Assembly (NCBI GenBank): GCA_965229335.1
Contig: OZ245874.1
Location: 3,038,001-3,102,000, forward strand
Origin: JAFKFH01 sp017307375
Lineage (GTDB): Bacteria > Pseudomonadota > Alphaproteobacteria > Ferrovibrionales > Ferrovibrionaceae
Direction: 5' to 3'
Length of the DNA: 64,000 nt
Shown: in pieces, positions 16,218 through 24,709 of the stretch
How positions within the stretch are numbered: position 1 is the first letter of the stretch
How the letters are laid out: each line of letters opens with the position of its first letter
Made by a program: the position numbers and the translations under genes
The notes under the pieces: model-generated
The model's input: only the letters and a program-made list of their open reading frames with translations
Databases searched by the model: none
Told to the model about the DNA's origin: nothing

Positions 16218-16742
16218 ATGATGCTTCTTTGTCGCGTTCTGGTGATCTGTATCGCCGCGCTGGCGCCGATTTCAACGGCAATGGCCCAAAGCGAGCGGAA
16301 GACGATGGCGATACGGCCGATCGGTCCATGGACGCTGGCGGCGGTCAGCAACCTGGCGGGTGACGATCTCGAATATTGTGCCGCGAAACCCGCCCCGTTA
16401 GATGACCGGCGTCCGACGCTGGTCCAGACCGTGGGCGGCGCATTCGCTGTCTGGGCCGACAAACCTGCGGCACTGAAACTTGTCGAGAACCAGATGGTCG
16501 ACTTGCAGATCGATCGCGGACCGGTCCTACAGTCGTCGATCGCCCGCTCGCTGTCCGAGAGCTTCGCACTGATGGTCAACGAACGGGCGGTGTTCCAGGC
16601 ACTGCGCCGGGGAAGCGAGCTGGTCATCCTCACGCAACCGGTGTTGCGCTTCAACCTGCGTGGTGTGGCGGAAGCGATCGATGCCTTGGACGATTGCGTC
16701 CGCGACCGGGGCAGAATCGCTGCGGCGCCAACGACCCCCTGA
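16218..16742 (+). CDS. Shortened member of the secreted tandem family (copy 3, N-terminal domain only)
   Basis: A 174-residue protein with a signal peptide (MMLLCRVLVICIAALAPISTAMA) and only the family's N-terminal domain: GPWTLAAV, DLEYCAA and AIDALDDCVR match copies 1 and 2. Translation stops soon after, where the others have a linker and second domain. A GGAGGGAG ribosome site precedes two consecutive ATG codons (16218, 16221). Remains of the C-terminal domain follow in a different frame, so this was once full length. The exported first domain could still be made; whether it functions is unknown. Confidence 0.6.
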   Translation: MMLLCRVLVICIAALAPISTAMAQSERKTMAIRPIGPWTLAAVSNLAGDDLEYCAAKPAPLDDRRPTLVQTVGGAFAVWADKPAALKLVENQMVDLQIDRGPVLQSSIARSLSESFALMVNERAVFQALRRGSELVILTQPVLRFNLRGVAEAIDALDDCVRDRGRIAAAPTTP

Positions 16743-16759
16743 TTTTCGACCCTGATCGC

Positions 16760-16861
16760 ACCGAAGGTGCGGGTGGTCAGCAAGGCCGATGCGGCGCCGA
16801 GATCGATTTTCACCTGCTGTTCAAGTCGAAAGCCGGCTTCATCTACGTGCTGTCCAACTAG
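16760..16861 (+). pseudogene. Out-of-frame C-terminal remnant of tandem-family copy 3
   Basis: In a frame different from the preceding gene the DNA reads GRCGAEIDFHLLFKSKAG, then FIYVLSN and a stop. This matches the family's C-terminal pattern (GRCG-x4-LHLLF and following aromatic residues). The middle of the second domain (DWF...CKEQYVP) is missing. A deletion plus frame change therefore split this paralogue. Confidence 0.65.
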
Positions 16862-16892
16862 CGCCTGCCCGCCGCCGGTGAGGAATGGGCGC

Positions 16893-17366
16893 TCAGGCCG
16901 CGTCGACCACCACGACGATGGTCGGCGCCCCGCCGGTCGAAATCGAGGCGGCATGGGCCAGCGCCTCCTGGCCGCCGACCGAGGCGGCGCAGGCCTTCAG
17001 GGCCTCGAAGCGGACGCGGCGCCGCATGTCGGCCAGCAGCGGTTCCAGGTCGATATCCTCGGCTGCCGCCTGGCGCGGCAGCCAGCGCTGGCCCCATCGG
17101 CCCAGCGCGGCGACCAGGCCCGTCAGCTCGCGCCCCGCCTCGGTCAACTCGTATTCCGGGCCGTCGGTCCGGGCGACGGCGCCGACCTCGATCAGGTCAT
17201 GCAACCGCTCCGACAACACGGTGCGCGAAATGCGGGGTATGCCGCGGCGGATGTCGCTGAAGCGGCGCGATCCGCACAGCAGTTCGCGCACCACCAGCAG
17301 CGTCCAGCGCCCGCCCAGCACTTCATGGGCGCGGGCGACCGCGCAGAATTGTCCATAGCTTGCCAT
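16893..17366 (-). CDS. HxlR-family winged-helix regulator
   Basis: A 157-residue regulator. Residues 1-100 form the HxlR DNA-binding domain: CAVARAHEVLGGRWTLLVVRELL, the recognition region RRFSDIRRGIPRISRTVLSERLHDL and wing ARTDGPEYELTEAGREL. Longer members of this subgroup carry a further domain of about 100 residues; here the chain ends in an Ala-rich tail (GGAPTIVVVVDAA) next to the damaged paralogue region, so it may be truncated. HxlR proteins often sense electrophiles or redox state and regulate an adjacent gene. A 23-bp palindrome 31 bp upstream is a candidate operator. Target genes are not evident. Confidence 0.88.
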   Translation of the reverse strand: MASYGQFCAVARAHEVLGGRWTLLVVRELLCGSRRFSDIRRGIPRISRTVLSERLHDLIEVGAVARTDGPEYELTEAGRELTGLVAALGRWGQRWLPRQAAAEDIDLEPLLADMRRRVRFEALKACAASVGGQEALAHAASISTGGAPTIVVVVDAA

Positions 17367-17397
17367 CCCCGCAGGCTAGCGCGGAGTAGCGGGGCGG

Positions 17398-17420
17398 GGC
17401 GGTCCGGAATCCGGACCGCC
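17398..17420. repeat. Perfect 23-bp palindrome between HxlR and the FAD oxidase
   Basis: GGCGGTCCGG-AAT-CCGGACCGCC, ten-base arms with a three-base spacer, ends at the oxidase stop codon and lies 31 bp upstream of the HxlR start. No T-tract follows on either strand, which argues against an intrinsic terminator. It may be the HxlR operator or a transcript-end hairpin. Confidence 0.5.
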
Positions 17421-18844
17421 TAGATGGCGACTACTTTCCCCGGATTGAGCACATTGCCCGGGTCGAGCGTGCGCTTCAGCGTGCGCATCAGGTCGATCTC
17501 GACCGCCGGTTTGTAATGCGTGATCTCGTCGCGCTTGAGCCGGCCCAGCCCGTGTTCGGCCGAGATCGAGCCGCCGAGTTCGTGGGTGATGGCGTGGATC
17601 ACCCCGGTGATCTCTTCCCAGCGGTCTAGGAAAGCCTGCTTGTCCATGCCGACCGGCTGGGACGGGTTGAAATGGATGTTGCCGTCGCCGAGATGGCCGA
17701 AGGCGATGATGCGCACGCCGTCGCAGATCGCCTCGACCGCCCTGGAGGCGCGGTCGATGAAGTCGGGGGTGCGCGAGATCGGCACGGCGATGTCGCATTT
17801 GATCGAGCCACCCTCGGGTTTCTGCGCCTCCGACATCGATTCCCGCAGGAACCACAGCGCCTTGGCCTGCTCCATCGTGTCGGCGACCACGGCATCGAGG
17901 ACGATGCCGTCGGTCAGGCCGTCCTCGAGCGTGGCTTCGAGTGCGGTACGCAAGGCGCCGCCGCCGTCGCCCGAGGCGAATTCGAGCAGCACCATCCAGG
18001 GATGGCGCTCGGCGAACGGGTCGCGGGTGCCCGGCGTATGGCGCAGCACATAGTCGAGGCCGAGCCGCGGCATCAGCTCGCAGGCGGTGACCTGCCCCCC
18101 TGACCGGCGCTTGGCGAGGTCGAGCAGTTTCAGCGCGGCATGCGGGTCGGGCACGGCGACGAAGGCGGTTTCGACCGAGGCGGGGCGGGGATGCAGCTTG
18201 AGCACCGCGGCGGTGATGATGCCGAGCGTGCCTTCCGCACCGATGAACAGCTGCTTCAGGTCATAACCGGTATTGTCCTTGCGCAGGGCGCGCAGCCCGT
18301 CCCAGATCCGCCCGTCGGGCAGCACGACCTCGAGGCCCAGCACCTGGTCGCGGGCATTGCCGTAGCGCAGCACGTTGGTGCCGCCGGCATTGGTCGAGAG
18401 ATTGCCGCCGATCTGGCAGGAGCCTTCGGAGGCGATGCGCAGCGCGAACAGGCGATCGACGCCGGCCGCCGCCTCCTGGACCTGGGCCAGCACGCAGCCG
18501 GCTTCGGCGGTCAGCGTATCGTCCATCGGGTCGATGCTGCGGATCCGGTTCATCCGCGACAGGCTGATGACGATCTCGTCATTCGCCTCGAACGGCACCG
18601 AGCCGCCGACCAGCGACGTGTTGCCCCCCTGCGGCACCAGCCTGGTCCCGGTCTCCTGGCAGATCGCCATGACGGCCGCGACCTCGGCCGTGCTGGTCGG
18701 CCGGACCACCAGCGGGCTGTTGCCGCGATAGAGCCCGCGCCATTCGACCACATAAGGCGCAATCTCGGCGGGGTCTTCGATGAAGCCCCTGGTTCCGACC
18801 GCGGTCTTCAGCCGCGCAATCACCTCTGCCGGAATGGCGGTCAT
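17420..18844 (-). CDS. FAD-binding oxidase, GlcD / D-2-hydroxyacid dehydrogenase type
   Basis: A 474-residue flavoprotein of the GlcD/D-lactate/D-2-hydroxyglutarate dehydrogenase group. The PCMH-type FAD domain (about 35-220) has VVRPTSTAEVAAVMAICQE, GTRLVPQGGNTSLVGGS, GGNLSTNAGGTNVLRYGNARDQVLG and FIGAEGTLGIITAA. The C-terminal oxidase domain carries the metal and substrate histidines in AFGHLGDGNIHFN and ISAEHGLGRLKR. It oxidises a D-2-hydroxy acid, passing electrons to the respiratory chain or an electron-transfer flavoprotein. The start overlaps the TsaC/Sua5 gene by ATGA. A partial, deleted copy of its 3' end lies at 13653-13890. Confidence 0.92.
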   Translation of the reverse strand: MTAIPAEVIARLKTAVGTRGFIEDPAEIAPYVVEWRGLYRGNSPLVVRPTSTAEVAAVMAICQETGTRLVPQGGNTSLVGGSVPFEANDEIVISLSRMNRIRSIDPMDDTLTAEAGCVLAQVQEAAAGVDRLFALRIASEGSCQIGGNLSTNAGGTNVLRYGNARDQVLGLEVVLPDGRIWDGLRALRKDNTGYDLKQLFIGAEGTLGIITAAVLKLHPRPASVETAFVAVPDPHAALKLLDLAKRRSGGQVTACELMPRLGLDYVLRHTPGTRDPFAERHPWMVLLEFASGDGGGALRTALEATLEDGLTDGIVLDAVVADTMEQAKALWFLRESMSEAQKPEGGSIKCDIAVPISRTPDFIDRASRAVEAICDGVRIIAFGHLGDGNIHFNPSQPVGMDKQAFLDRWEEITGVIHAITHELGGSISAEHGLGRLKRDEITHYKPAVEIDLMRTLKRTLDPGNVLNPGKVVAI

Positions 18845-19815
18845 GGCTGCACCTGGTTCTGGATGGTCCGGGGTCGCGGGGCCGCGGCGCGGCGGAGACG
18901 GTCGTTGATCGCGGCGCCCAGGCCGTGGCCGGGGATCGGCATCACCGCGATGGCGGCGGCACCGTCTTCGTCGAGGCGCCGCAGATGGGCGAACAGGTTG
19001 CGCGCCGCCTCCTCCAGGTCGCCCGACGGGCTGAGGCTCAGCACGCGGGCGAAACCGGCGGGGACCGCGGACCCGAAGGCAAGCAGGGATTCGGGCCGGT
19101 CTGCGAGCGGCGCCGTCGCGTCGAGCCGCACCGGTGCGGTCGGGGCGTAGTGGCTTTCCAGCATGCCCGGCGCGCTGACCGCGACACCGCCCGCCGGCCG
19201 TTCCAGCCGGCCGATCAGCGCCTCGATCGCCTCGGCCGGCACGCCGCCGGGCCGCAACAGCCGGGCGGGTTCGCCCGCCAGCCCGACGATCGTCGATTCC
19301 AGCCCGACCGGGCAGGCGCCGCCATCCAGGATCATCGCGACCTTGTCGCCGAGCCCGTCGCGGACATGGGCCGCGGTGGTCGGGCTGACCCGGCCGGACG
19401 GATTGGCCGAGGGGCCGGCCAGCGGCCGGCCGACGGCGGCGAGCAGCGCGCGGGCCAGCGGATGCGCGGGAATCCGCAGCGCGATGGTGTCGAGGCCGGC
19501 GGTCACCCGCGGGGCAATGCCGGCGTCCTCACGTAGCGGCAAGACCATGGTGAGAGCACCGGGCCAGAATGCAGCGGCGAGGCGTTCGGCCCGTCCGTCG
19601 AGCCGGGCGATGGCGCCGGCCGCGGCCAGGTCGGGGACATGCACGATCAGCGGGTTGAAGTCGGGGCGGCCCTTGGCGGCATAGATCGCGGCGACGGCGG
19701 CGGGGTTGGTCGCATCGGCGCCGAGGCCGTAGACGGTCTCGGTCGGAAACGCCACGAGGCGGCCGGCCCGGAGATGGGCGGCCGCGGCGGCAAGCTCGGA
19801 ATCTGGCGTGGTCAT
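18841..19815 (-). CDS. Threonylcarbamoyl-AMP synthase (TsaC/Sua5)
   Basis: A 324-residue enzyme that makes threonylcarbamoyl-AMP from Thr, bicarbonate and ATP for the t6A37 modification of tRNAs. The YrdC domain (1-200) has GRLVAFPTETVYGLGADA, AIYAAKGRPDFNPLIVHV, AAFWPGALTMVLP, RIPAHPLARALL and GPSANPSGRVSPTTA. A further 110-residue Sua5 domain (MLESHYAPTAPVRL to the end) makes this the long Sua5 form. It is the first gene of a two-gene operon with the FAD oxidase. The two functions are unrelated; the pairing is probably positional. Confidence 0.95.
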   Translation of the reverse strand: MTTPDSELAAAAAHLRAGRLVAFPTETVYGLGADATNPAAVAAIYAAKGRPDFNPLIVHVPDLAAAGAIARLDGRAERLAAAFWPGALTMVLPLREDAGIAPRVTAGLDTIALRIPAHPLARALLAAVGRPLAGPSANPSGRVSPTTAAHVRDGLGDKVAMILDGGACPVGLESTIVGLAGEPARLLRPGGVPAEAIEALIGRLERPAGGVAVSAPGMLESHYAPTAPVRLDATAPLADRPESLLAFGSAVPAGFARVLSLSPSGDLEEAARNLFAHLRRLDEDGAAAIAVMPIPGHGLGAAINDRLRRAAAPRPRTIQNQVQP

Positions 19816-19967
19816 GGCGGCCGACGTTACGGCGGGTCGCGACCGGCGACAACCGGTTTGGGCATGTCCAAGAAATATGTGGAAAATCCTATATGTTTTG
19901 CCTGTGAAATCGACATCGATCCAAGGTTACGTGCTTGATCTATTGAAATCGGAGCAATATCAGAAGC

Positions 19968-19982
19968 ACCTAGTTCCTAGGT
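19968..19982. repeat. ACCTAG-TTC-CTAGGT palindrome before the first chemoreceptor
   Basis: A perfect six-base inverted repeat with a three-base spacer lies 14 bp upstream of the first chemoreceptor ATG, inside an otherwise AT-rich 181-base promoter region. It could be an operator or a leader hairpin. The second chemoreceptor gene lacks it. Confidence 0.35.
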
Positions 19983-19996
19983 AATGCGAGGGTATC

Positions 19997-22246
19997 ATGC
20001 GGGTCTCCAGCCTGTTCAACTTCGTCATCGCGCTGGTTGGACTTGTGGCCATCGGCTTCGCGTTTGCCCAGTTGCGCATTGCCTGGATCGACCTCGACAG
20101 CGATGTCAGGGCCGAGCGCTTTGCCCTGAGCCTGCAGGCTGCCGGCCGGCTGCGCGATGCCCTTACAGTCGAGCAGGACGGCGCCGAAGCGGCATTGCGA
20201 ACGCCGCGCATCGACGCGGCCGCCGCGGCGCGGCTGAAGGCCGAGCCGGCGGCAACCGATGCCGCCGTCGCCGCATTCCGCGCAACCTTGAACCAGACGC
20301 CCACGCCGGCGGGCCGCGACCTTGCGGCAGGGCTGGAGCCGATCGTGCGCGACCTGGCTGCCGCCCGTGGCGATGCCGGCAGGCTGGCGGCGCAAACCCA
20401 GCGCGATCTGACCCAGCTGCAGGCCCATGCCGATCGCATGGTGGCGCTGCGCGAGCAGCTTGGCGCGATGATCGATCGCCTCGATCTCGCGGTCTATTCC
20501 AGCCGTCCGGAGAATGCCGATCTTCTGGTGATCGCCGGCCTGGCCGAGGACATGCGCCGCCTGGCGGCCGATCGTGCGGCGATCCTGACGACCCTGCTCG
20601 CCTCGGGCCAGCCGGCGCTGGGCGATGAGCTCGACCGGTTCCTTGCCTTGTCCGGCCGTATCGACGAACTGTGGTCACTGCTTCAGCGCAATGTCGGCCG
20701 GCTCGGCGGCCGCGGGAACCTGCAGATCGCGCTGGACAAGATCGCCGGCGACTTCTTCAAGACGACCGATGCGCTCTATCAGCCCTACCTGCCGGTGCTG
20801 CGTGGCATGGCCGCGACGAACCCGGATCTCCCGGGATTCCGGGCGAAGCAGGCGCCGGCGCTGGCAGCGATCCTGACGGTGCGGAACATGGCGCTAGACC
20901 AGTTGCTGGCCGAGGCGCGCACTGCCCAGGCCGGGTCGCGCGTCGTGCTGTGGGCGATGATCGCGGCGAGTGTGGCGGTGATTATCCTGGTGGTCGGTTC
21001 GGCCTGGTACTTCCGCCGCCGGGTGATCAATCCGCTGGGCAGCCTGACCGGGTCGATCGAGCAGCTTGCGGCGGGCGACCTGTCGGTCGAGGTCGGTCAG
21101 GCCGGCCGTCAGGACGAGATCGGGGCGATCGGGCGGGCGCTGGCGGTGTTCCGCGACAATGCGGTGGCGGCCCAGGCGCTTGAGGAGCAGGCGGCCGAAG
21201 GGCGCCGGCGCGATGCCGAGCGCCAGGAGGCGGATGCACGGCGCGAGCGCGAGGCGATCGAGGCCGAGCGTCGGCGCGAGGTCGAGGCCCGCGCGGCCGA
21301 GGACCAGCGCCAGCGCGAGGCGGCGGAGGCGACGCGGCGGGCCGAGGCCGAGCGCCAGGCCGAGGCCGAGCGGCTTCGCCAGGAGGCGGAAAGCCGGCGC
21401 AAGGCCGAGCTGGACGAACTGGCCTCGTCGTTCGATGCGGCGGTCGGCGGGGTAGTGGACGCGGTGGCGTCGGCGGCGACCGAGATGCAGGCGACGGCGA
21501 CGTCGATGACCGGGATTGCCGACCGGACGGCGCGGCAGTCGCTGGCGGCATCATCGGCGACCGAGCAGGCGGCGGCGAACGTGCAGACGGTGGCGTCGGC
21601 GTCGGAGGAATTGTCTGCGTCGATCCGCGAGATCGCGGGCCAGGTGGCGAATTCGTCGCGGATCGCGTCGAGCGCGGTCGAGCAGGCGCAGCGGACGGAT
21701 GCGATCGTGCAGGGCCTGGCGTCGTCGGCCGAGAAGATCGGCGAGGTGGTCGGGCTGATCAACCAGATCGCGGGTCAGACCAACCTGCTGGCGTTGAACG
21801 CGACGATCGAGGCGGCGCGGGCGGGCGAGGCCGGCAAGGGCTTCGCGGTGGTGGCCTCCGAGGTGAAGAACCTGGCGACGCAGACGTCGAAGGCGACGGA
21901 CGAGATCGGCCAGCAGATCGGGTCGGTACAGACGGCGACGCAGGAGGCGGTGGCGGCGATCCGGGAGATCGGCGGGGTGATCGGCCAGATCAACGAGATC
22001 GCCTCGGCGATCGCGGCGGCGGTCGAGCAGCAGGGGGCGGCGACCAACGAGATCGCGCGCAATGTCGAGCAGGCGGCGAACGGCACGAAGGAGGCGTCGG
22101 CCAACGTGACCGAGGTCAACCAGTCGGCGCGCGAGGCCGGGGCGGCAGCCGGCCAGGTCCTCGACGCCTCGGGCGAATTGTCGCGCCAGGCCGAACGGCT
22201 CCGCGCCGAAGTCGGCGGATTCCTCGCCCGCATACGCACGGCGTGA
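19997..22246 (+). CDS. Methyl-accepting chemotaxis protein 1
   Basis: A 749-residue transmembrane chemoreceptor. Membrane segment 1 is FVIALVGLVAIGFAFAQL near residues 9-26; a periplasmic all-helical sensor of about 290 residues follows; membrane segment 2 (MIAASVAVIILVVGSAWYF) lies near 320-340, then a HAMP domain (NPLGSLTGSIEQLAAGDLSV), a charged coiled coil rich in Arg/Glu/Ala (about 390-475) and a signalling domain. The hairpin tip reads INQIAGQTNLLALNATIEAA, the conserved CheA/CheW contact. From membrane segment 2 onward it is almost identical to the next gene; sensor domains differ. No chemotaxis kinase genes lie nearby. Confidence 0.94.
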   Translation: MRVSSLFNFVIALVGLVAIGFAFAQLRIAWIDLDSDVRAERFALSLQAAGRLRDALTVEQDGAEAALRTPRIDAAAAARLKAEPAATDAAVAAFRATLNQTPTPAGRDLAAGLEPIVRDLAAARGDAGRLAAQTQRDLTQLQAHADRMVALREQLGAMIDRLDLAVYSSRPENADLLVIAGLAEDMRRLAADRAAILTTLLASGQPALGDELDRFLALSGRIDELWSLLQRNVGRLGGRGNLQIALDKIAGDFFKTTDALYQPYLPVLRGMAATNPDLPGFRAKQAPALAAILTVRNMALDQLLAEARTAQAGSRVVLWAMIAASVAVIILVVGSAWYFRRRVINPLGSLTGSIEQLAAGDLSVEVGQAGRQDEIGAIGRALAVFRDNAVAAQALEEQAAEGRRRDAERQEADARREREAIEAERRREVEARAAEDQRQREAAEATRRAEAERQAEAERLRQEAESRRKAELDELASSFDAAVGGVVDAVASAATEMQATATSMTGIADRTARQSLAASSATEQAAANVQTVASASEELSASIREIAGQVANSSRIASSAVEQAQRTDAIVQGLASSAEKIGEVVGLINQIAGQTNLLALNATIEAARAGEAGKGFAVVASEVKNLATQTSKATDEIGQQIGSVQTATQEAVAAIREIGGVIGQINEIASAIAAAVEQQGAATNEIARNVEQAANGTKEASANVTEVNQSAREAGAAAGQVLDASGELSRQAERLRAEVGGFLARIRTA
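20956..22197 (+). repeat. 1,242-bp near-identical direct repeat, copy A
   Basis: DNA from the second membrane segment to close to the 3' end of chemoreceptor 1 is repeated at a constant offset of 2,369 bases in chemoreceptor 2. The offset is the same at both ends, so no net insertion or deletion is present. By eye only scattered, mostly synonymous differences occur. The upstream sensor DNA is clearly diverged, giving a sharp boundary. Confidence 0.9.
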
Positions 22247-22359
22247 AACGATTGCCGTCGGTATGAATCCGCTAAATTACAGTCAATAAATGTAACGGCG
22301 GTTGAAAGGCCGGTTCGCAACGCATATCAGGACTCCAGCGTCACTCAGGGGGGCCGATC

Positions 22360-24612
22360 GTGCGCGTTTCTAGCCTTTTCAACTTCGTAATCTCGCTGGT
22401 CGGCCTGGCGGCCATCGGCTTCGCCTTGTCGCCGTTGCGCAATGCCTGGAATGATCTGGAAAGCCAGACGACGGCGGAGCGTTTTGCCGTGTCGCTGCAG
22501 GCGGCGGGCAAGGTGCGCGATGCCATCACCATCGAGCGCGGCACGGTCAACGCCGCCCTGCGCAGCCCGCGCATCGACGAGTCCACCGCCAACCGCATTC
22601 GCACCGAGCCGGCGGCGACCGATGCCTCGGTTGCCGCCTTGCGCGCGGCCCTCGCTGCGGTGGGCACCGCGCCGGCGCGCGAGATGGAGGCCCAGGCGGC
22701 TGGCCTGGCCCAGGCGCTGGCAGCCGGTCGTGCCGATGCCAGGCGGATGTTCGACCAGGCACCGGACAAGCGCAATCCGGCCGAGATCAAGGGCTATTTC
22801 GATCGTATGGAGGCGCAGCGCGACCTGGCCGGCAAACTGGTCGATCGCCTGGATGTCGGGGTCTACCGGGCCGATGCGGGCAATGCCGATCTTCTGGTCA
22901 TCGCCAGCCTGTCCGATGAATTGCGCCGTATCGCCGGCGATCGCGCGGTCATCCTGACGACGATGCTGGCGGCGGGGCAGCCGGCCAAGAGCGAGGACCT
23001 CGATCGTTTCCTGACGCTTTCCGGCCGTATCGACGAATTGTGGTTGCTGATCCAGCGCAATGTGGGTCGCTTGGACAATCCGGGTGCGCTGCGCGGCGCG
23101 CTGGAACGGGTCGATGCCGACTTCTTCAAGACCGTCGCGACGCTTTATCAGCCGCTGATGCCGGCCTTGCGTGGCGGCGCCTTGCCGAGCACCGACCTGG
23201 CCGGATTCCGCTCGCGCCAGTCGCCGGCGCTGGATGCCACGCTGACGGTGCGTGATACCGCGCTCGACCGGCTGGTCGCCCAGACCCGCACCGGCCAAGG
23301 CGAGGCACGTGTCATGCTGGGGCTGATGATCGCGGCGAGTGTGGCGGTGATCATCCTGGTGGTCGGTTCGGCCTGGTACTTCCGCCGCCGGGTGATCAAT
23401 CCGCTGGGCAGCCTGACCGGGTCGATCGAGCAGCTTGCGGCGGGCGACCTGTCGGTCGAGGTCGGTCAGGCCGGCCGTCAGGACGAGATCGGGGCGATCG
23501 GGCGGGCGCTGGCGGTGTTCCGCGACAATGCGGTGGCGGCCCGGGCACTGGAGGAGCAGGCGGCCGACGGGCGCCGACGCGATGCCGAGCGCCAGGAGGC
23601 GGATGCGCGGCGCGAGCGCGAGGCGATCGAGGCCGAGCGTCGGCGCGAGGTCGAGGCCCGCGCGGCCGAGGACCAGCGCCAGCGCGAGGCGGCGGAGGCG
23701 ACCCGGCGGGCCGAGGCCGAGCGCCAGGCGGAGGCCGAGCGGTTGCGCCAGGAGGCGGAAAGCCGGCGCAAGGCCGAGCTGGACGAACTGGCCTCGTCGT
23801 TCGATGCGGCGGTCGGCGGGGTGGTCGACGCGGTGGCGTCGGCGGCGACCGAGATGCAGGCGACCGCGACGTCGATGACCGGGATTGCCGACCGGACGGC
23901 GCGGCAGTCGCTGGCGGCGTCGTCGGCGACCGAGCAGGCGGCGGCGAACGTGCAGACGGTGGCGTCGGCGTCAGAGGAACTGTCGGCCTCGATCCGCGAG
24001 ATCGCGGGCCAGGTGGCGAATTCGTCGCGGATCGCGTCGAGCGCGGTCGAGCAGGCGCAGCGGACGGATGCGATCGTGCAGGGCCTGGCGTCGTCGGCCG
24101 AGAAGATCGGCGAGGTGGTCGGGCTGATCAACCAGATCGCGGGTCAGACCAACCTGCTGGCGTTGAACGCGACGATCGAGGCGGCGCGGGCGGGCGAAGC
24201 GGGGAAGGGCTTCGCGGTGGTGGCCTCAGAGGTGAAGAACCTGGCGACGCAGACGTCGAAGGCGACGGACGAGATCGGCCAGCAGATCGGGTCGGTGCAG
24301 ACGGCGACGCAGGAAGCCGTGGCGGCGATCCGGGAGATCGGCGGGGTGATCGGCCAGATCAACGAGATCGCCTCGGCGATCGCGGCGGCGGTCGAGCAGC
24401 AGGGGGCGGCGACCAACGAGATCGCGCGCAATGTCGAGCAGGCGGCGAACGGCACGAAGGAGGCCTCGGCCAACGTGACCGAGGTCAACCAGTCGGCCCG
24501 CGAGGCCGGGGCGGCGGCCGGCCAGGTCCTCGACGCCTCGGGCGAATTGTCGCGCCAGGCCGAACGCCTGCGCACGGAAGTGGGACGATTCCTGGCCCGC
24601 ATCCGCGCCTGA
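22360..24612 (+). CDS. Methyl-accepting chemotaxis protein 2
   Basis: A 750-residue paralogue of the preceding receptor with the same layout: membrane segment 1 (FVISLVGLAAIGFALSPL), a diverged periplasmic sensor of about 295 residues, membrane segment 2, HAMP, coiled coil and signalling domain with the INQIAGQTNLLALNATIEAA tip. It starts with GTG. The first twenty residues and everything after about 320 match receptor 1, while the sensor has many changes, implying a different ligand feeding the same output. The 113-bp gap from receptor 1 is AT-rich and could hold its own promoter. The C terminus lacks the NWETF-like CheR-docking pentapeptide. Confidence 0.94.
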   Translation: MRVSSLFNFVISLVGLAAIGFALSPLRNAWNDLESQTTAERFAVSLQAAGKVRDAITIERGTVNAALRSPRIDESTANRIRTEPAATDASVAALRAALAAVGTAPAREMEAQAAGLAQALAAGRADARRMFDQAPDKRNPAEIKGYFDRMEAQRDLAGKLVDRLDVGVYRADAGNADLLVIASLSDELRRIAGDRAVILTTMLAAGQPAKSEDLDRFLTLSGRIDELWLLIQRNVGRLDNPGALRGALERVDADFFKTVATLYQPLMPALRGGALPSTDLAGFRSRQSPALDATLTVRDTALDRLVAQTRTGQGEARVMLGLMIAASVAVIILVVGSAWYFRRRVINPLGSLTGSIEQLAAGDLSVEVGQAGRQDEIGAIGRALAVFRDNAVAARALEEQAADGRRRDAERQEADARREREAIEAERRREVEARAAEDQRQREAAEATRRAEAERQAEAERLRQEAESRRKAELDELASSFDAAVGGVVDAVASAATEMQATATSMTGIADRTARQSLAASSATEQAAANVQTVASASEELSASIREIAGQVANSSRIASSAVEQAQRTDAIVQGLASSAEKIGEVVGLINQIAGQTNLLALNATIEAARAGEAGKGFAVVASEVKNLATQTSKATDEIGQQIGSVQTATQEAVAAIREIGGVIGQINEIASAIAAAVEQQGAATNEIARNVEQAANGTKEASANVTEVNQSAREAGAAAGQVLDASGELSRQAERLRTEVGRFLARIRA
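23325..24566 (+). repeat. 1,242-bp near-identical direct repeat, copy B
   Basis: Second copy of the repeat described for chemoreceptor 1, in the same orientation and about 1.1 kb from the end of copy A. Recombination between the two would delete 2,369 bp and leave one chimeric receptor with an intact frame. Confidence 0.9.
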
Positions 24613-24709
24613 TCACGCAAGCGTTCCGCAGGGCAGGTTACCGGGCGGTTGAATTCGGCTCCGAGGCCTGCGATACAGGCCCGGTTCCGCCCTGCGAGGA
24701 GACGCTTCA

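Noticed and set aside
17398..17420. Palindrome as an intrinsic terminator of the FAD oxidase
   Set aside because: The stem is perfect but no T-tract follows on the minus strand (CCGCCCC follows), so it is listed only as a palindrome.
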